DNA of 64,000 bases from Pyrenopolyporus hunteri (GCA_902806595.1 CADCXC010000035.1:1-64000); one strand, 5' to 3'; positions 1-15,184 are shown, numbered from the stretch's first letter. Notes: generated by a model from the sequence alone, not told the origin. A program made the numbers and translations.

Positions 1-3000
1 TAATAAAAAAATATTTATTATTATCGTTACGGTAAATTTTTTAATACGAAGTTATATAATTATAAATTATATATATTATTTTAAATGTAATGTTTTCGAT
101 TATTATATTTTAATATTTTTTTAATAAAAAGATGATTTTTTAAGTTAATAATTATAAATTATTTTATTATAAAAATTATATAATTTATATTTAAAATTAT
201 CGAATTTTAAATATTATAAATAACGAAAAAATATTTATAACGAATATAAAAAAATATTATTTAAATTTAAATTTAACGGTAAATATTTAATTAAAAAAAT
301 AAGGAAACGTTAAATAATATAAATATTTATATCGAATTAATTTGTATACGAGTTTTTTTAAAACGCGACGTTTTATTTAATAGTTTTTATTTTTTTTTTA
401 ATTTTTTATATACGATTATAATATTATTTTATATTATTACGAGGTATTTTATTAAATGTTAATTTCGATTTTTTATTTATATTTTAATAATTTTTTAAGT
501 AATTTTTAAACGAAATGTATTTTTTTTCGTATAATTATATAAAATTTCGTATTTTTAACGGGTGTTTCGTTAATTATTTATTATAAATAGTTTATATTTT
601 TAATATAAAAAAATTATCGAAATCGTAATAAATTAACGGCTTTTTTAACGTATAAATTAATTATTATAATTCGAAATTATATATTAAATTTTATTTATAA
701 TTTTTTATTATAAAATTCGAAAAATTAAATATATTTAATTATATCGAATTAATATAATTAATTATAATATTTTTATATCGTAATTAAAATTTAATTCGAT
801 GTTAATTTTATTTTATAACGAAATCGGCGATTTTTTATCGTATTATATTTCTATAAAAAAAATATATTATTATTTAATCGGAAATTTTATTTTTATTAAA
901 ATCGTTTAAATTTTTTAATCTTTAAAAAAAACTTTAATATTATTAATTAACATTTAATAATTTTTCGATAATAAATACTTATAATTTAACGTATAATAAT
1001 AATTAAAAATAATTACAATTATTATTATTCGATTTTATTATTAACTTTATTAATATTATATTTATGCGAATTTAAAAAACGATTTTTTTACGTTCGTTAA
1101 ATTTTTATATCGTTAAAATTTATAATAATAATCGATAACTTCGCATATATCGTAAATTAATATTATACTTAAATTAAAAAAAGTATTTTTATTTTATAAT
1201 TCGTTTTAATAAACTATAACCGGAATTTTAATTTAATAATTGTTTAAAAAAATTAATATAATACGTTTATAAAAAAGTAATTTAATTTATTAACGTTATA
1301 TTATAAAATTTTTCGAAAGTATATATCGATAATTACGTAAATTTCGAACTTAATAAAATATAATTTATAATAATCGTTTATATACTATATATAATTAAGT
1401 TTTAAAACTTTAAATTACGTTTTTTTTTACCGCATTTTATAATTTAAATTCGATGCGTTATCGTATAATTTAGGGATAATATAAACGATATACGTTTTAT
1501 ATTATTTTTCGTAATATAAGGATTTATAAGATTTTTTTAACGCGCTTTTATAACGGGTTTCGTTTTATATATTTAAAAGTATTTAAAATTTACATATATT
1601 CGTTAAGAAATTCTTTTAATTAAATCGTTATATCGTATCGTTTATTCGAATTATTTATTCGTTTTTTTATATTATTTTTTATTCGAATTCGAATAAAAAA
1701 AACTTACGTTAATTTTATTTTTTATAAGTATTATAATTAATTTAAAATTTCGATATTTCGAAATTTCGTAAAATAAAATAAATATCGTATAAAATTTATA
1801 AATTCGAAAATATAAAAAATTAATTTGTGTCGAATTATCTTTTATTTTTTTAATTTATACTTTAAAATTCGATAAATTAATTTAACTTTAAATCGTTTTA
1901 TTTTTAAATATTCGATAATTAAATTATAAAATAATTTAATTTGAAAAAGTTAATAGATTTCGTTTTAAATAATATTAATGTTATATTTATTTTTATAAAA
2001 ACCTTATATTTTTAAATAATATTATAAAAATTATAAATTTATTTCGACGTTATATTTATTTCGTAATCGTCGAATAATGTCGTATTAAAAAATTTTATTT
2101 TTTAAATACCATTAATTAATTAATTTTTTACGAAATTTTAAATTTATTAAATTTCGTAATATAATAATTAAATTTATTAAAACTATTTTTAATTAATTTA
2201 TAAATTAAAAACTAGCTTTTTATAATTTTTTTTTTTATATATATAAAATATATATTTAATTTATTTATTATTTTAACTTTTTTAAAATTTAATTATTTTT
2301 AATTTTTAAATCGTATTTATTTATTTATAGTTATAAATAACGACCGTTTGATTACGTTATTATTTATTTTTTATTATTTTTTTTTATCGAAATTTTCCGC
2401 ATTCGACGTCGTCGATACGAGTTTTAAAAAAAAAGTAATTTTAAATAAATTTAAGAAAAAAAAAACGGTTAAATACGCGTAATTAATTATAATTAAATTA
2501 ATTTATAATTCGATAATTTTAACATTATAACTTTAATATTTTATTGATAAAATCCGTTAATTATAAAAAAAAACGAATACGTTTATAAAATATACGAGAT
2601 ATTTATTATAATAAATTAACGAAAATAACCTCGAAATTTATTTAAATCGTTTCGATTAATTTTTAAATTATATTAAATAATTTTTTACGAAATTTTTATT
2701 TAATATTAATATTTTAATTTACTTTTTTTAAAATATTAATTTATAAATCGAATAATTCGACCGAGTTAATCGATTTTATTTTTTTTTTGAAATTTAAAAA
2801 AAATAATTATTACCTTTTATTATTTTATTACTTTTATACGTAACTTTTTTATAATTATATACGACACGTTTATTATACATTTAAAAAATAATAAAATATA
2901 CGTAAAACATTTTTACCGGTTGTTCGTTAATAAAAAAACTCGTTTTATAATATTTTAATTAATAAAAATCACCGATTAAAAATAAAACGTTTTAATAAAT

Positions 3001-5165
3001 TATTTCGAATATTTATTAAAAATTATAATTTTTAATTATTTTTTCGATTATAATCGAAAACTTATATTATTATAAATAAATAAATAAACGTTTATAATTC
3101 GAAAAAACGTTATTAAATAATTATCGAGGAAAACGTTAATTAAAATATTAAATAAAACGTTAAGGGAAGAATTTTTAACGGTAATAAACGAAATAAAATT
3201 TTTTTGTATAATAAAAAAATAAAATATTAATTTTATAACGGGGAATTACTTTTATATTATTTAAATATATATAAATAAACGTATTATAATAAATTAATAA
3301 TATTATATTAAATTTACGTCTCGTAAAATAATTTTTAATTTTATATATCGATTATAATTAAATAAATTATATTAATTAAATCGATATTTAATTAAGTTTA
3401 TTTATTAATAATAATTTACATTAACTTATTAACGATTAATTAATTTTAACTTTAACGCATTATATTATATAATAATATAATTTTTTCGAAATAAACGAAT
3501 TACCGTAAATTTATAACGAAATTTCATTAAATAAAAACGCATTAAATAATTATAAAATATTAATTAATAAAAATATATATAATAAATTTATCGTAATTCT
3601 TTTTAAAACTTTAATTAATTATAATAAACGATTTATATTTTCGAATATTATATCTAAATACTTTATAAATCGCTTTAAATAATAAAAAATTTTTAACGTT
3701 AAACTTTAAAAAAATATCGAAAGTTAAAATTTATATATATATAAATAATATATAATAAAATTAATTTATTTAAATTAAATCATTTTAAATAATACGAAAT
3801 TTTTTACCGATTTTATTTTATAATAAATATATTATATTAATATAAATATTTAAAAAGTAAAAATTTTAATAATTAACGTTTTTACGAAATAAATATTAAT
3901 TTACTTTTAATATATTTAAACGTATTTTTACTTCCTTTTTTTTTAAATATAATTTAATTCGTATTTATTTTATTTTTTAATTTATTTTTTTTTTAATTAA
4001 TTTAATAAATATAATAATAATATTTATTTATTATTTTTATAATAATTTACTTATAATATTTAAAAAATTTCACTTATATTTTATCGAAAATATATATTTA
4101 AATAACCGTTATTTTATATAAAAATTTTTACTTTTTATTTAATAATAATTAACGTAATCGTTACTTTTATTATCGTTTATTTTATTATTTTATTGTTATT
4201 AATATCGTATATCGACGTAAAAAAAAAAAACGTATACGTATAAAATAATTTACGAAAAATATAAATTTATTAAATATAATTTTTATTAATTTATTTATTA
4301 TTTATCGTAACTTCGTTATATTATAAAATTTATTTATACTTATTTTTTTTATTTATTCCATCGGTAATAAACGTATCGATTACGAATCGAAGTCGTTTTT
4401 TTTTAATTTTACGCTCGAATTAATAAAAAAAAAAAAAAAAAAAAAATAAATATAATACGAAACGATATTTTAAACAACATTAATAACGAATATATAAACG
4501 TAAAAGTAAAATATAAAAATATTAAATAATTAAATATTAAAAAAAATCGTATAAACTTTTTAAAATATAAATTAAACCTTAATATTATATAATTAAATAT
4601 CGAATAAATTTCCTATTAATATTATATTAATAACGAAAACTTAAAAAAAAAAATATTTAAATTAAATTTAAAAAAAAAACGTTATAAATATTTACGATTA
4701 AAATTTAATTTTACTTTTCGTAACTTTAAATTTAAATATAATTTAATATTTTTAATTTAAAATACATTTAAATTCGAATATTCGATATAAAATCGAATTT
4801 TACATTAAAAATATAATTATAACGATTTTATAATCGATTTTAAAATAATTAATAAATTATTTATCGAAATGTAATTTTTATATTATTTTATAATCGTATT
4901 TTTAAATTAACGTTAATAAAACGTATTTAACTTTTTCGGGTATTTTAATTAAAAAATTATAAATAATTAATTATAAAGTATATATTTACGAAAAATAGTA
5001 TATTTTAAAAGTAAATAAAAAAAAACCATTAATACTTTAATATATATTAAACTTTTATATTTATATATTATAAACGAATTAACCCCCCCTCGTAAAAACT
5101 TTTAATAAATTTATATAAAAAACTTTTTAACTTTTTTCGATTAACGAAAAAAATAACTTTTTATA

Positions 5166-5460
5166 ATGAAAATTAAAATAATAATTCGTTTCGAAAAAAA
5201 CTCTTCGTTCGTATATTTTATAATTTTACTTTTCGAAGTAATAATTAAAACGATAATTTATTTCGAGAAAAACCGTTTTTTTATACGTTATATAATTTTA
5301 TTTTATAAAATAACGATTAAAGCGTTAATTTATTTAAAAAAAAATCCTTTATTTATATATTTAATAATTTTATTTTTCGAAGTAACGATCGAAATAACGA
5401 TTCGTTTAAAAAAAAATCTTTTATTTATACATTTTATAATTATATTTTTTTATTACGATT
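5166..5460. repeat. 72-base minisatellite, four copies
   Basis: Four consecutive 72-base units (about 5172-5243, 5244-5315, 5316-5387, 5388-5459) share the same order of blocks. Because 72 is a multiple of three and no stop arose in one frame, the array gives a 98-residue open frame with a 24-residue period rich in I, F, Y and K. The residues are what AT-only DNA encodes, and the surroundings are RIP-degraded, so I treat this as a repeat and not a gene. Confidence 0.7.
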
Positions 5461-6982
5461 AACGTAAATTGCGATAAAATAATTAAAACGGCCGGAAAAA
5501 TTACTTCGATTTAAATATTATACCGTTAATTCGTTGAAAACGTTATTAATTTTTTTTACGAAAATCGAAAATTAACTTTTATCGAATAATTTTACTTTTT
5601 TATTACGAAATAAAAAAATATTTTACGATGTAATTTCGTTTCGATAATAAAATATAACGATAAATATAATCGTATTATTTTATTTTTTTTTTTTTAATAT
5701 TAAAATTATTATTAACGTTAATATCGAAAAATATTTCGTTTATTATTTTTATAATAATTTATCGAATATTTAATTTCGTTAATTTTATAAAAAAAAAAGA
5801 TTTTATTTTCGATAAGTTATTTTTTTTATTAAATAATTATTTCGTTAAAAAATAAACGAACGAAAATTTAAATTAATAAAAAAAAATACGATTAAAAAAA
5901 ATTAATAATATAAACGAAAAATCAATTTAAAATTATTATAAATAATTTATTATAATTTAATAACGTTTAATTAATAACGGTTAATATTAAAAAATTAATT
6001 ATTTTTTATAATAATTAAAGTTATATTAAGTTAACGTCGGTTAAAAAATAAAATTTAATTATATTGATTATAAAAATTACCTCGTTTAATAAACGATATA
6101 ATACGTTTATACGAAATATTAAAACATTAAATACGTAAAAACATTAAATTAATTTAAAATAATCGAAAATAACTTTTTTATATATCGAAATTACCTTTAA
6201 ATCGATTAATAATAACCGTTTTAAACTTATTATCGGCGATTTTAAATTAATTATTAACGATTATTTTAAAATCGTCGATAATAATTATTTTAACATTATT
6301 AATAATAATTATTATAAAACCATTATAAAATTTTTTCGTAAATCGTTTATAATCGATTATTTTTTATAATATAATATAATTATTAAAAAACGAAAAATTA
6401 ATAATATATTAATTAAATCGATCGATTTATTTAACGAAAGTTATTTTAAAATTTATAAATATAATATTTATTAACGATTAAAATCGCACGAAATTAAATA
6501 TTATAAAAAATTAATATTTAAAAAATAAATAAAACCGCGATTTTAATCGTAATTTAATTATATAAAGTAATAATAAATTATAATTATTATTATTATATAA
6601 TAAAATTAAAAATTTAACGATAATATATAAAATAATCGATTTCGAATATATTAAAATTTCTTTTAATAATTAATACGTATATATTTAAATTTATATAAAG
6701 TTTTAAAATTATTCGATATATGTTAATATTAACATTGTATTTTAATATTTATCGTAACGATAATAATAATAGATATAATTTTATTAATTAATTTTATTAT
6801 TTTATATAATAAAAAATTAAATTATAAAATTATAAATTATATATATTTATTAATAAAATAAATATTATAATATTATACGTTTATTTTATAAAGTTAATTA
6901 ATCGATAATAAGTTTAAAAATAATTTCGCCGTTTTATTTAATACGAATAAAAATTTAAAAATTAGAAATAAATTATATCGAT

Positions 6983-7105
6983 ATTATTAAAAAAAAAAAA
7001 AAAACTAAAATATAATTTTTTTTAATTACGATTTTATATAAAAAAAGTAAATAATAAAGTCGTTTCGTATATCGTAATCGGTAATTTAATAAGGTTAAAT
7101 AAATG
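6983..7105 (+). repeat. Dispersed poly(A)-linked repeat, copy 1
   Basis: An A-run is followed by a sequence with ACGATTTTATATA, then AATCGG and a TTTAATAAGGTTAAAT tail. The same order of blocks recurs in both orientations at 10590, 12600, 12850, 15185, 18570 and 18690. The family is unidentified; it may be the end of a MITE, SINE or LTR. Confidence 0.45.
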
Positions 7106-7769
7106 TATAATAATATAACGTCGTATTTATATCTATATTAAATTTTACGATTTATAATATTTATAAATATTTAAAGTTTAAATATTAAAGTAAAAGTTTA
7201 ATTTAAATTTAAATTAATAATATTAATTTAATACATTAATTTATCGATTAAACGTAATTTATTTTTTAAAAATAATTTAAATAAATTTTATTATAATTTT
7301 ATTTTATTTATATTTATTTTTATTAATTTTATAAATATTATACCTTTTATTTATATATATAATCGCATTTTTCGTAAATAATTATTACTTTTATAAACGT
7401 ATATTAACTACTTTTATTATATATAGAATTCGTTTTTATCGTGTCGTCGTAATTTTAAAGGTATTTAAGTTTAAAGTTTTTAATACGTCGTTATAATCGA
7501 AATTTAAAAAAAAAATAAATATATTATATATTTAATTTTAATTAATGGTTTTTTTATTAATTATTCCTTTAATATTATTTAAAGATTTATTTTTAAAATC
7601 GGCGATAATTTAATTAATTCGAATAAATCGAAATAATTCGAATTTATTATTTTTAATAATTATATAATTATTAAAAAACTTTATTAAAAAGTTAACGTCG
7701 TTACTATTAAATTAAATTAATATTAAAACTTTTAAAAAATTTAATATAATATAAAAACGAAAGGGAAAA

Positions 7770-7776
7770 ATAAATG

Positions 7777-7807
<31 letters not shown>

Positions 7808-7808
7808 T

Positions 7809-7840
<32 letters not shown>

Positions 7841-8013
7841 AAAAAGAAAAAAAAGAAAAAAGTAAAAAAAGGTAAGAAAAGGTAAGAAGAGATAAAAAAA
7901 AATAAGAAAAAGTAAAAAAAAGTAAGGAAAGGTAAGGAAAAATAGAAAAAGATAAAAAAAAATAAAAAAAAGTAAAAAAAGGTAAAAAAAAATAAAAAAA
8001 AATAAAGAAAAAT
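7770..8013 (+). repeat. Purine-rich 10-base tandem array
   Basis: After a nearly pure A tract, 10-base units of the type AAAAAAGTAA or GAAAAGGTAA repeat about 16 times or more. The tract is almost free of pyrimidines except the T in each unit. G survives here because a G preceded by A or G is not the complement of CpG or CpA on this strand in most units. Confidence 0.7.
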
Positions 8014-8048
8014 AACTTACGAAACTTTTAAACGAACTTTTAAAAAAT

Positions 8049-8195
8049 CGAACCGGACGTCGATTTAAATTTCGAATTCGTTAAATCGAACTTTAAATAC
8101 GTTAAATTAAATTTCGAATACATCGAATCGAACTTTAAATTTATTAAATCGGGTTTTAAAGTTATCGAATCGAATTTTAAATTTATTTATACGAT
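8049..8195. repeat. 21-base minisatellite, seven copies
   Basis: Seven 21-base units fill 147 bases exactly (8049, 8070, 8091, 8112, 8133, 8154, 8175). They share a TTTAAAT...TCGAA pattern. A period of 21 would keep a reading frame (seven residues), so the array could descend from a repetitive coding sequence, but all coding sense is lost. Confidence 0.65.
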
Positions 8196-9298
8196 TTTTT
8201 AAATTAATAAAACGAATTTTAATATTATTTAATCGCGTATTAATATTAATAATGTTAATTTCGAATACGTTAACGTAAATTTTAAAATAAAAAAATTATT
8301 TTATTTTAAATTTATTATAAAACGTTAAATATTTTTTACTTTTAATTAAAAATTAAAACGTTTATTATTTTAAATAATTCGTAAGTAATTTTAATTATAT
8401 ATTTAATTATAATAATAAAGTTAAGTTAAAAATTTAATTACGTAACGAAATTTATATTAATTAAAATAAAAATTAAAAGTTAAAAATAAAATAAAAGTAA
8501 ATAATAAAAAAAAACGATATTTAAATAATTAAAGATAAAATATAATTAAAAAAATAAAATATTTTAAAAAAAATTTTAAAAAGCGAGCTTTAATATATTT
8601 TATTACGAATAGCGTAAATATTTTATAATTATATTATTAAAAAATTAATATTTAATTAAATTTTCTTTCGATACGATTAATTAATAATATTTATTTTTAT
8701 TTTAATTTTAAAGTAGTAATTTATAATAAAAGTTTAATTACGATTAAATATAATTATAAATTTCGAAAATATTAATTTTACATATAATAAATAATACGAA
8801 TTAATTTTTAATTTATAATAAATAACGTATAAATATCGATTTATATAAAATTATATATAAAAATATAAAAATCGAAAATAAAAATACCGTATATATTAAA
8901 CGTTTTATATAATAAAAGATTATAATAATATTTAAAAAAATTATTTATAAAGTTTAAAATTTATTTTTCGATTTTTTATCGATAATTATTATTATATTAG
9001 TTTTTTATTTATAATCGTTATTATATCGGCTTTATATATAATTATTTTTAAATTAATTTAAATTATAAATTTAACACGAATTAAATTTTAAAAATTAAAA
9101 TATTATTACGTTAATAATATAAAAAAAAAAAGAAATTAAAATACGATTCAAAAAATCGAAACGAAATCGTATTTCGAATTTCGTTATTAATTTTTTAATA
9201 AAATTAAATTACCGTATAATATTATAACGGTTTTATACGTCGAATTTTATAAATTTTTTTTAATAACGATTTTAAATATTATTAAAAGAAATTAAAAT

Positions 9299-9945
9299 TC
9301 GATAAATAATACATCGTAAAATTAATAGATGATATATCGTAAAATTAATGAATAACGTATCGTAAAATTAATAAATAATACATCGTAAAGTTAATAAATG
9401 ACGTATTATAAATTTAACGGATAACGTTTCGTAAAATTAATAAATAACGTATTATAAATTTAACGGATAACGTTTTATAAAATTAATAAATAATACATTA
9501 TAAAATTAATAAATAATATATTATAAATTTAATAAATAATTTTTTATAGATTTAATAAATAACGTTTTATAAATTAAAGGAATAATATATTATAAATTTA
9601 ATAAATAACTTTTTATAAATTCGATAAATATTATATTATAAATTTAATAAATAACATTTTATCGATTTAATAAATAATTTTTTATAAATTTAATAAATAA
9701 CGTATTAAAATTTAATAAATGAAATATTATAATTTAATAAACGGGTTTTTATAATTTTAATAAATAAAAATTATAATTTAATTAATAAAATATTATAAAT
9801 TTAATAAATAACGTATTAAAATTTAATAAATAAAATATTATAATTTAATGAACGGGTTTTTATAGCTTTAATAAATAAATAAAAATTATAATTTAATTAA
9901 TAAAATATTATAAATTTAATAAATAATATATCGTAAATTTAATAT
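9299..9945. repeat. 23-base minisatellite, about 28 copies
   Basis: About 28 units of 22-24 bases follow one another. A typical unit is AAATAACGTATTATAAATTT plus AAT; many carry CGTAAAATTAAT. Units near the left keep ATCG while those to the right have more T, and a few contain a GGGTTTTTAT variant. Unit length stays near 23 although the sequences have drifted by transitions. Confidence 0.8.
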
Positions 9946-10589
9946 ATTAATAAAAATTAAATAATTAAATCGTTATTATATATAATTTATAATAAATACG
10001 TAAGATTTTTAATTATTACTTTCGTAAAAATAATTATTTTTATTTATTTATAATAAATAAATATATAAATATTAAAAAATAAATTATTAAAATTTATTTT
10101 TAAGTGTTATTATATTACGCGATCGTTTAACGGTAATATTATAAAAATAATCGATAACGTAATGTAAAATGATTTCGCCGTTTTGTTTTAATATATATAA
10201 AATTTTTAAATTACGATTTAATATATTATTTTTTATTCTTAACTTTTAAACTTTTAATTTATAAATTTAAATAAAATAATATATTTATATTAAAAATATT
10301 ACGGGATAATATTATAAATAATAATTATATAAAAGTCGTTTATAATTAATATTTCTTTATTTTTTATATATATATTATATATATTTTATAATATAAAATA
10401 TTACGAAATGTAGATTAAAGAAATAAATATATAAATAAATAAAAAAAAAATAATAAAATTTAGTTTATTATTTTTTTAATTTATTTAATTTTTTATAAAA
10501 AAAATTTAATCGATTTTATATATATTTAAATAAAAAAAATTTTATTTTTATTATAATATTACGTATTAATTTAATTTTATTAAATTAAT

Positions 10590-10690
10590 AACGAAACGCG
10601 AAAAAACGGTTTCGCCGTTAATTACGCTTTTATAAAATCGTAGGTTTTTAAATTATATTATTTTTTTTTTTTTATTTATCTTCGAAAAAA
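10590..10690 (-). repeat. Dispersed poly(A)-linked repeat, copy 2
   Basis: Read on the minus strand it has the same order as the other copies: A-run, then a weakly kept ACGATTTTATA block, then GGCG. The match is looser than in the 15185 and 18690 copies. Confidence 0.35.
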
Positions 10691-12599
10691 AATATTACGT
10701 TTAAAAGCGATTAAATCGAATATTTTAAGGTTATTATCGAAATAAATTTTTTATCGAAGGAAAAAAATATTATATTTTTAATATAAATATATTTAATCGA
10801 TTTTATAATATTATATAATTAATTATTTAATAGTTTTATTAATATATTATAACGCGTTTTATCGGTAAGTTTTAAATTTAACGATTTTATTAATATAATT
10901 AAGTAATAATAATTTAAAACGTATATATCGAAAGATTAATCGTATATATTATTATTTATTTAATATTTAAAAGCGATAATATATTTAAGATTAAATTATT
11001 TCGAATTATTTTAAAAATCCGTAATAATATTTTCGAAGTCGTTAATTATTTTTTTAAACCGGTAATTTTTTTTATTTTATATAATAAAGAAATTATTTAA
11101 CGAAATATTTTAATATATAATACTTTAAAAATATATATAATTTAACTTTTATAACGCGCCGTAGAAAAAATATAAACGCGTATATATTCGAATTCGAAAG
11201 TTTATTATTAAAAATTATACGTATTATCGAAAAAAAAAAATTTCGAAAAAATATGAAATTAACGATATAATTATATAAACGTTTATAAAATTTATTAACT
11301 CGAAATTTTTCGATTATATTTTTTCGATTATTATAAGGTTAAAATATATGAATTATTAAATGGTGTCGATTTCGTTACGTATTATTACCGGCGTTATTTT
11401 AAAACGATATTATTTAATCGAAATAATTTTTATAATAATAATTTCGTCGGTGTTTATTTATATACTCGCTTTAATAAAACTATACGTTTTTATTTTAAAT
11501 AATTTATAATAAAAAATATAATTATTAATATAATATTAATTAACGTAAAAAATAATATTAAATTTAAAATTCGAAGATATATTAATATAATAAATTCGAA
11601 AAATTATTTTATTTCGATATATAATAAATTAATTTTTATTTATTTTTTTTAAAATAAAATTTAACATTAATTTTAAATTTTCGAAACGTATTCGATTTTT
11701 TATATAATAAAAGATAATATTTTTTTTCGCGTTTAAAGTTACGTTAATATCGTTTATTTCGTAATTTACGTATATAAATAAATATTCGTTAAACGTAATA
11801 ATTAATATAAATTATTCGAAATAAAAGTAAAATTTAATTAATATTATATATGTCGATATTTTTATAAATTTAATTTTTATTAAAATATCCGTATTTTTAC
11901 GTAAAAATTTTAATATATTTTATTTAATCGTTTATTTAATATTAGATTTATTAAATTTTTAAACGGTATTTAAATAAAAAAAAAAATATTTTTTCGAATT
12001 TATAACGTTTTTTATATTAATTATTTCGATATAATATACGAAAATAATATAATAAAAATTACCTTTTTTTTAAATTTATTAATTTATAAAATTTATAATT
12101 TTATTTATAAATTTATGGATTAATTAATTACTTTTAATAATCGTTAAAAATTTAATAAAAATAATTAAAATATTCACTTTTATTATCGATTTAATTTATA
12201 AATTATTATAATCGAATAAAGTATTTTATTCGTTAATTATTTTAAATTAAATAAATAAAGATATTTAATTAATATATTTTAAAAATAAACGTATTTAATT
12301 AAAAAAAAAATTTTAAAAATATTAAATAAAAAGAAATAATAATTATAAAGTTTCGTTTATAATAATAAAAAATTTTATTTTTATTATTTATTAAATTATA
12401 ATTTAATTATTTTAATATTAAAATTTATTAAATTTAAAATAAAAATATATTTAATAAAATTTTTTATATATTATAATTAAATAAAGTAATTTATTTTATC
12501 GTATATTTATAATAAAAAATATTATTATTAAAAAATAACGAAATTATTTTTTATTTCGTTATTAATTAATAATAATACGAATAAACTTTTAAAATTATA

Positions 12600-12975
12600 A
12601 AAAAAAAAAAAAATTTAAAGCGTAATTTAAAAATCGCGGTTTATATATATATAAAAAATAAAATAATAAAGCCGTTTAAAAATTCGTTATTAATTATTTA
12701 ATAAAGTTAAATAATTATACTTTTATATAAATAAAATAAAACGATAAAATTATTTTATATTACGTTTAAAATTACTTTATATTATAAAATAATCGTATAA
12801 TACTTTAATAATTTTTTTAATATATACTTTTTATTACGATTTAATATAATAATTTAACCTTATTAAATAATTAACACCGAAATATCGAGTGATTTTATCG
12901 TTAACGCATTTATATAAACCGCGGTTTTTCGACACGTATTTTAATTTTTTTTTTTTTTTATAACATTAATAAAAT
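12600..12975. repeat. Inverted pair of the dispersed repeat (MITE-like)
   Basis: A plus-strand copy (12600-12718) has an A13 run, then AATCGCGGTTTATATATA, ending in TTTAATAAAGTTAAAT. A minus-strand copy (12850-12975) begins AATTTAACCTTATTAAATAA and ends with ATATAAACCGCGGTTTT and a T15 run. The two face each other, so the ends of this 375-base segment are inverted repeats with the homopolymers outermost. That is what a palindromic or MITE-type insertion would leave. Confidence 0.45.
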
Positions 12976-15184
12976 TAAATTTTTATTTATCGTATAACGC
13001 GTAATGTTATTTTTATAATAATAAAAATACGTTAATATTAATTTACTTTTTAATATTATATTTCGAATTTTTTTATATAAATTATAAATTATTTTATATA
13101 ATATAATAAATAATAAAATATTTTTTACATTTTATTAATAAATTAAATATTTATTTTTTCGTATTATAAAATTTATATTATTAAAAATAAATTTAAATAA
13201 TTTATTTTTTTACTTAAATAAATAATAACGTTATAATATAAAACGTTATTATTTAATTAATATTATAATAATAAATAATTTTTATTATATAAATTTTATA
13301 ATATACATTTATACGAAAACTTTAACCGTAACTTTTATATTTATATTTTTATTAAATTTTTTTATATCTTTTAATCGATTAAAATATTAAAATTAAAATA
13401 ATAATTAATATTTTATTATAATCGTTTATAAAATTTATTTATTAATTATAAACTTAAATTTATTTTTATTATAACGTTTAAAATTAATGGATATTTTAAT
13501 TTATAAACTTAAAAAAAAATACTTCGTTAAATAAATAAAATTATTAAAAAAACCTTCGAAAGTAATATTAACGATAAAAAAAAAAGGTTATAATATTTAA
13601 CGTTTATTTTTTTCGACATTTTTAATTTTTTTTATCGAAAAAATTAATTTAAAAAACGTTTTTAAATTATTAAAAGTATAAAAAACGTTTAATTTTCGTC
13701 GTTTTACTTTCGAAATAATTTAATTAAACCGTATATAAATTCCTTTTAAAATCGTATTTACGAACGTTAAAAAAGTCGTATTAAAAGTTTATTTAAATGA
13801 GGAAAAACGTAAAAAGTCGTATCGAATAAAAAATAAATATTTTATATTTAACGTAAAAAATTAACGATTAAATGAATTTAAATTTAATAATTAAAATTAA
13901 CGAAATTTTCGTAAACGATTATTTATTTTTATTCGTTTAATTTCGACGTTAATTAAAAAGTATTTTTATCGTTTATTTTTAAATTTAATAATTGCGTTAA
14001 TTATTTTATTACTCGTTTTATCGAATATACGTATACGCGTATATATTTTATTTTTTTATTATTAACGTCGTTATTAATTTTAACGTCGATATTATATATA
14101 AATCTTTTTTTAACATTCGATATTTCGTTAAATAACCCGTATTTTAACGGATCGGGTAATAAAATAAACGCGTTAATCGAAAAAATAAAAAAATAAAAAC
14201 TCGGTTTTTTAAAAATTCGATTAAAACGGTAAATTTTATCATTTAAAGTTAAATGTTAAATAATAATATATCGATAACGTTTATTTTATTTCGATTAATA
14301 TAAAATAATCTTAAATAAAAATAAAGGGAAATAATAAAGGATATTTACGAATAAAAATAAACCGTTAAATATAAATATATAATTAATAATATAATAAAAT
14401 AATTTATTAATTATATATTTATATTTATTTTAATAATTCGTTTTTATTTATAAATTAATATATATTCGATTGTAATTATTTTTTTTATTAAATTTAAAAA
14501 AAGTTTTATTTATAATATTATATAATAATTATACGTTATTTTTTTTATTATTTTTATTGTTTTTTTTTATTATTTAAAAGTATAAAATTTATTAATTAAC
14601 GGTTCGATAATTTAAATTAATCGTATATTTAAACATTATTTATTAATATTAATTTTAATAATTTTATCGTATATTTTTAATTCGTAATTTTTCGAAACGA
14701 AGTAATAATTTTTCGTAATATAATTTAAAAAAAATCGCTATAAAAAATTAATATCGATATATTATTAAATTTTTTATTAAAATATTTATATATATTAAAT
14801 ATTAAAAGTTAAACGTTAATAATTTAACTATTTATTAAAAGGAAAAAAAATTAATACGATTATGTAAATTTAATGACGTTTAAAACTTTTTATATATTAT
14901 ATTTATTTTTTAAAAATTACTCGAAATTAATCGAAAAATTAAACGTCGATTTTATTTTAAATATAACGTCGATATAAAAAGTTTTAAACATTTAATATTT
15001 ATCCCTATATATATTATAATTATTAATTATTTTTTTAAAATAAAGTAAAATATATTTATTATTAATAAAGTTAAACGATTTAATTATCGATTTTATTTTC
15101 GATATTAAAATATTTTAAATAAATAATATCGATTTATAAAGTAAAAAATCGTTAATATAGTTCGTAATATTAAAAATTAAAAAT

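Noticed and set aside
5166..5462. 98-codon open frame in block 1
   Set aside because: It is the translation of a four-unit 72-base repeat in RIP-degraded DNA; residues are only those of AT-rich codons.
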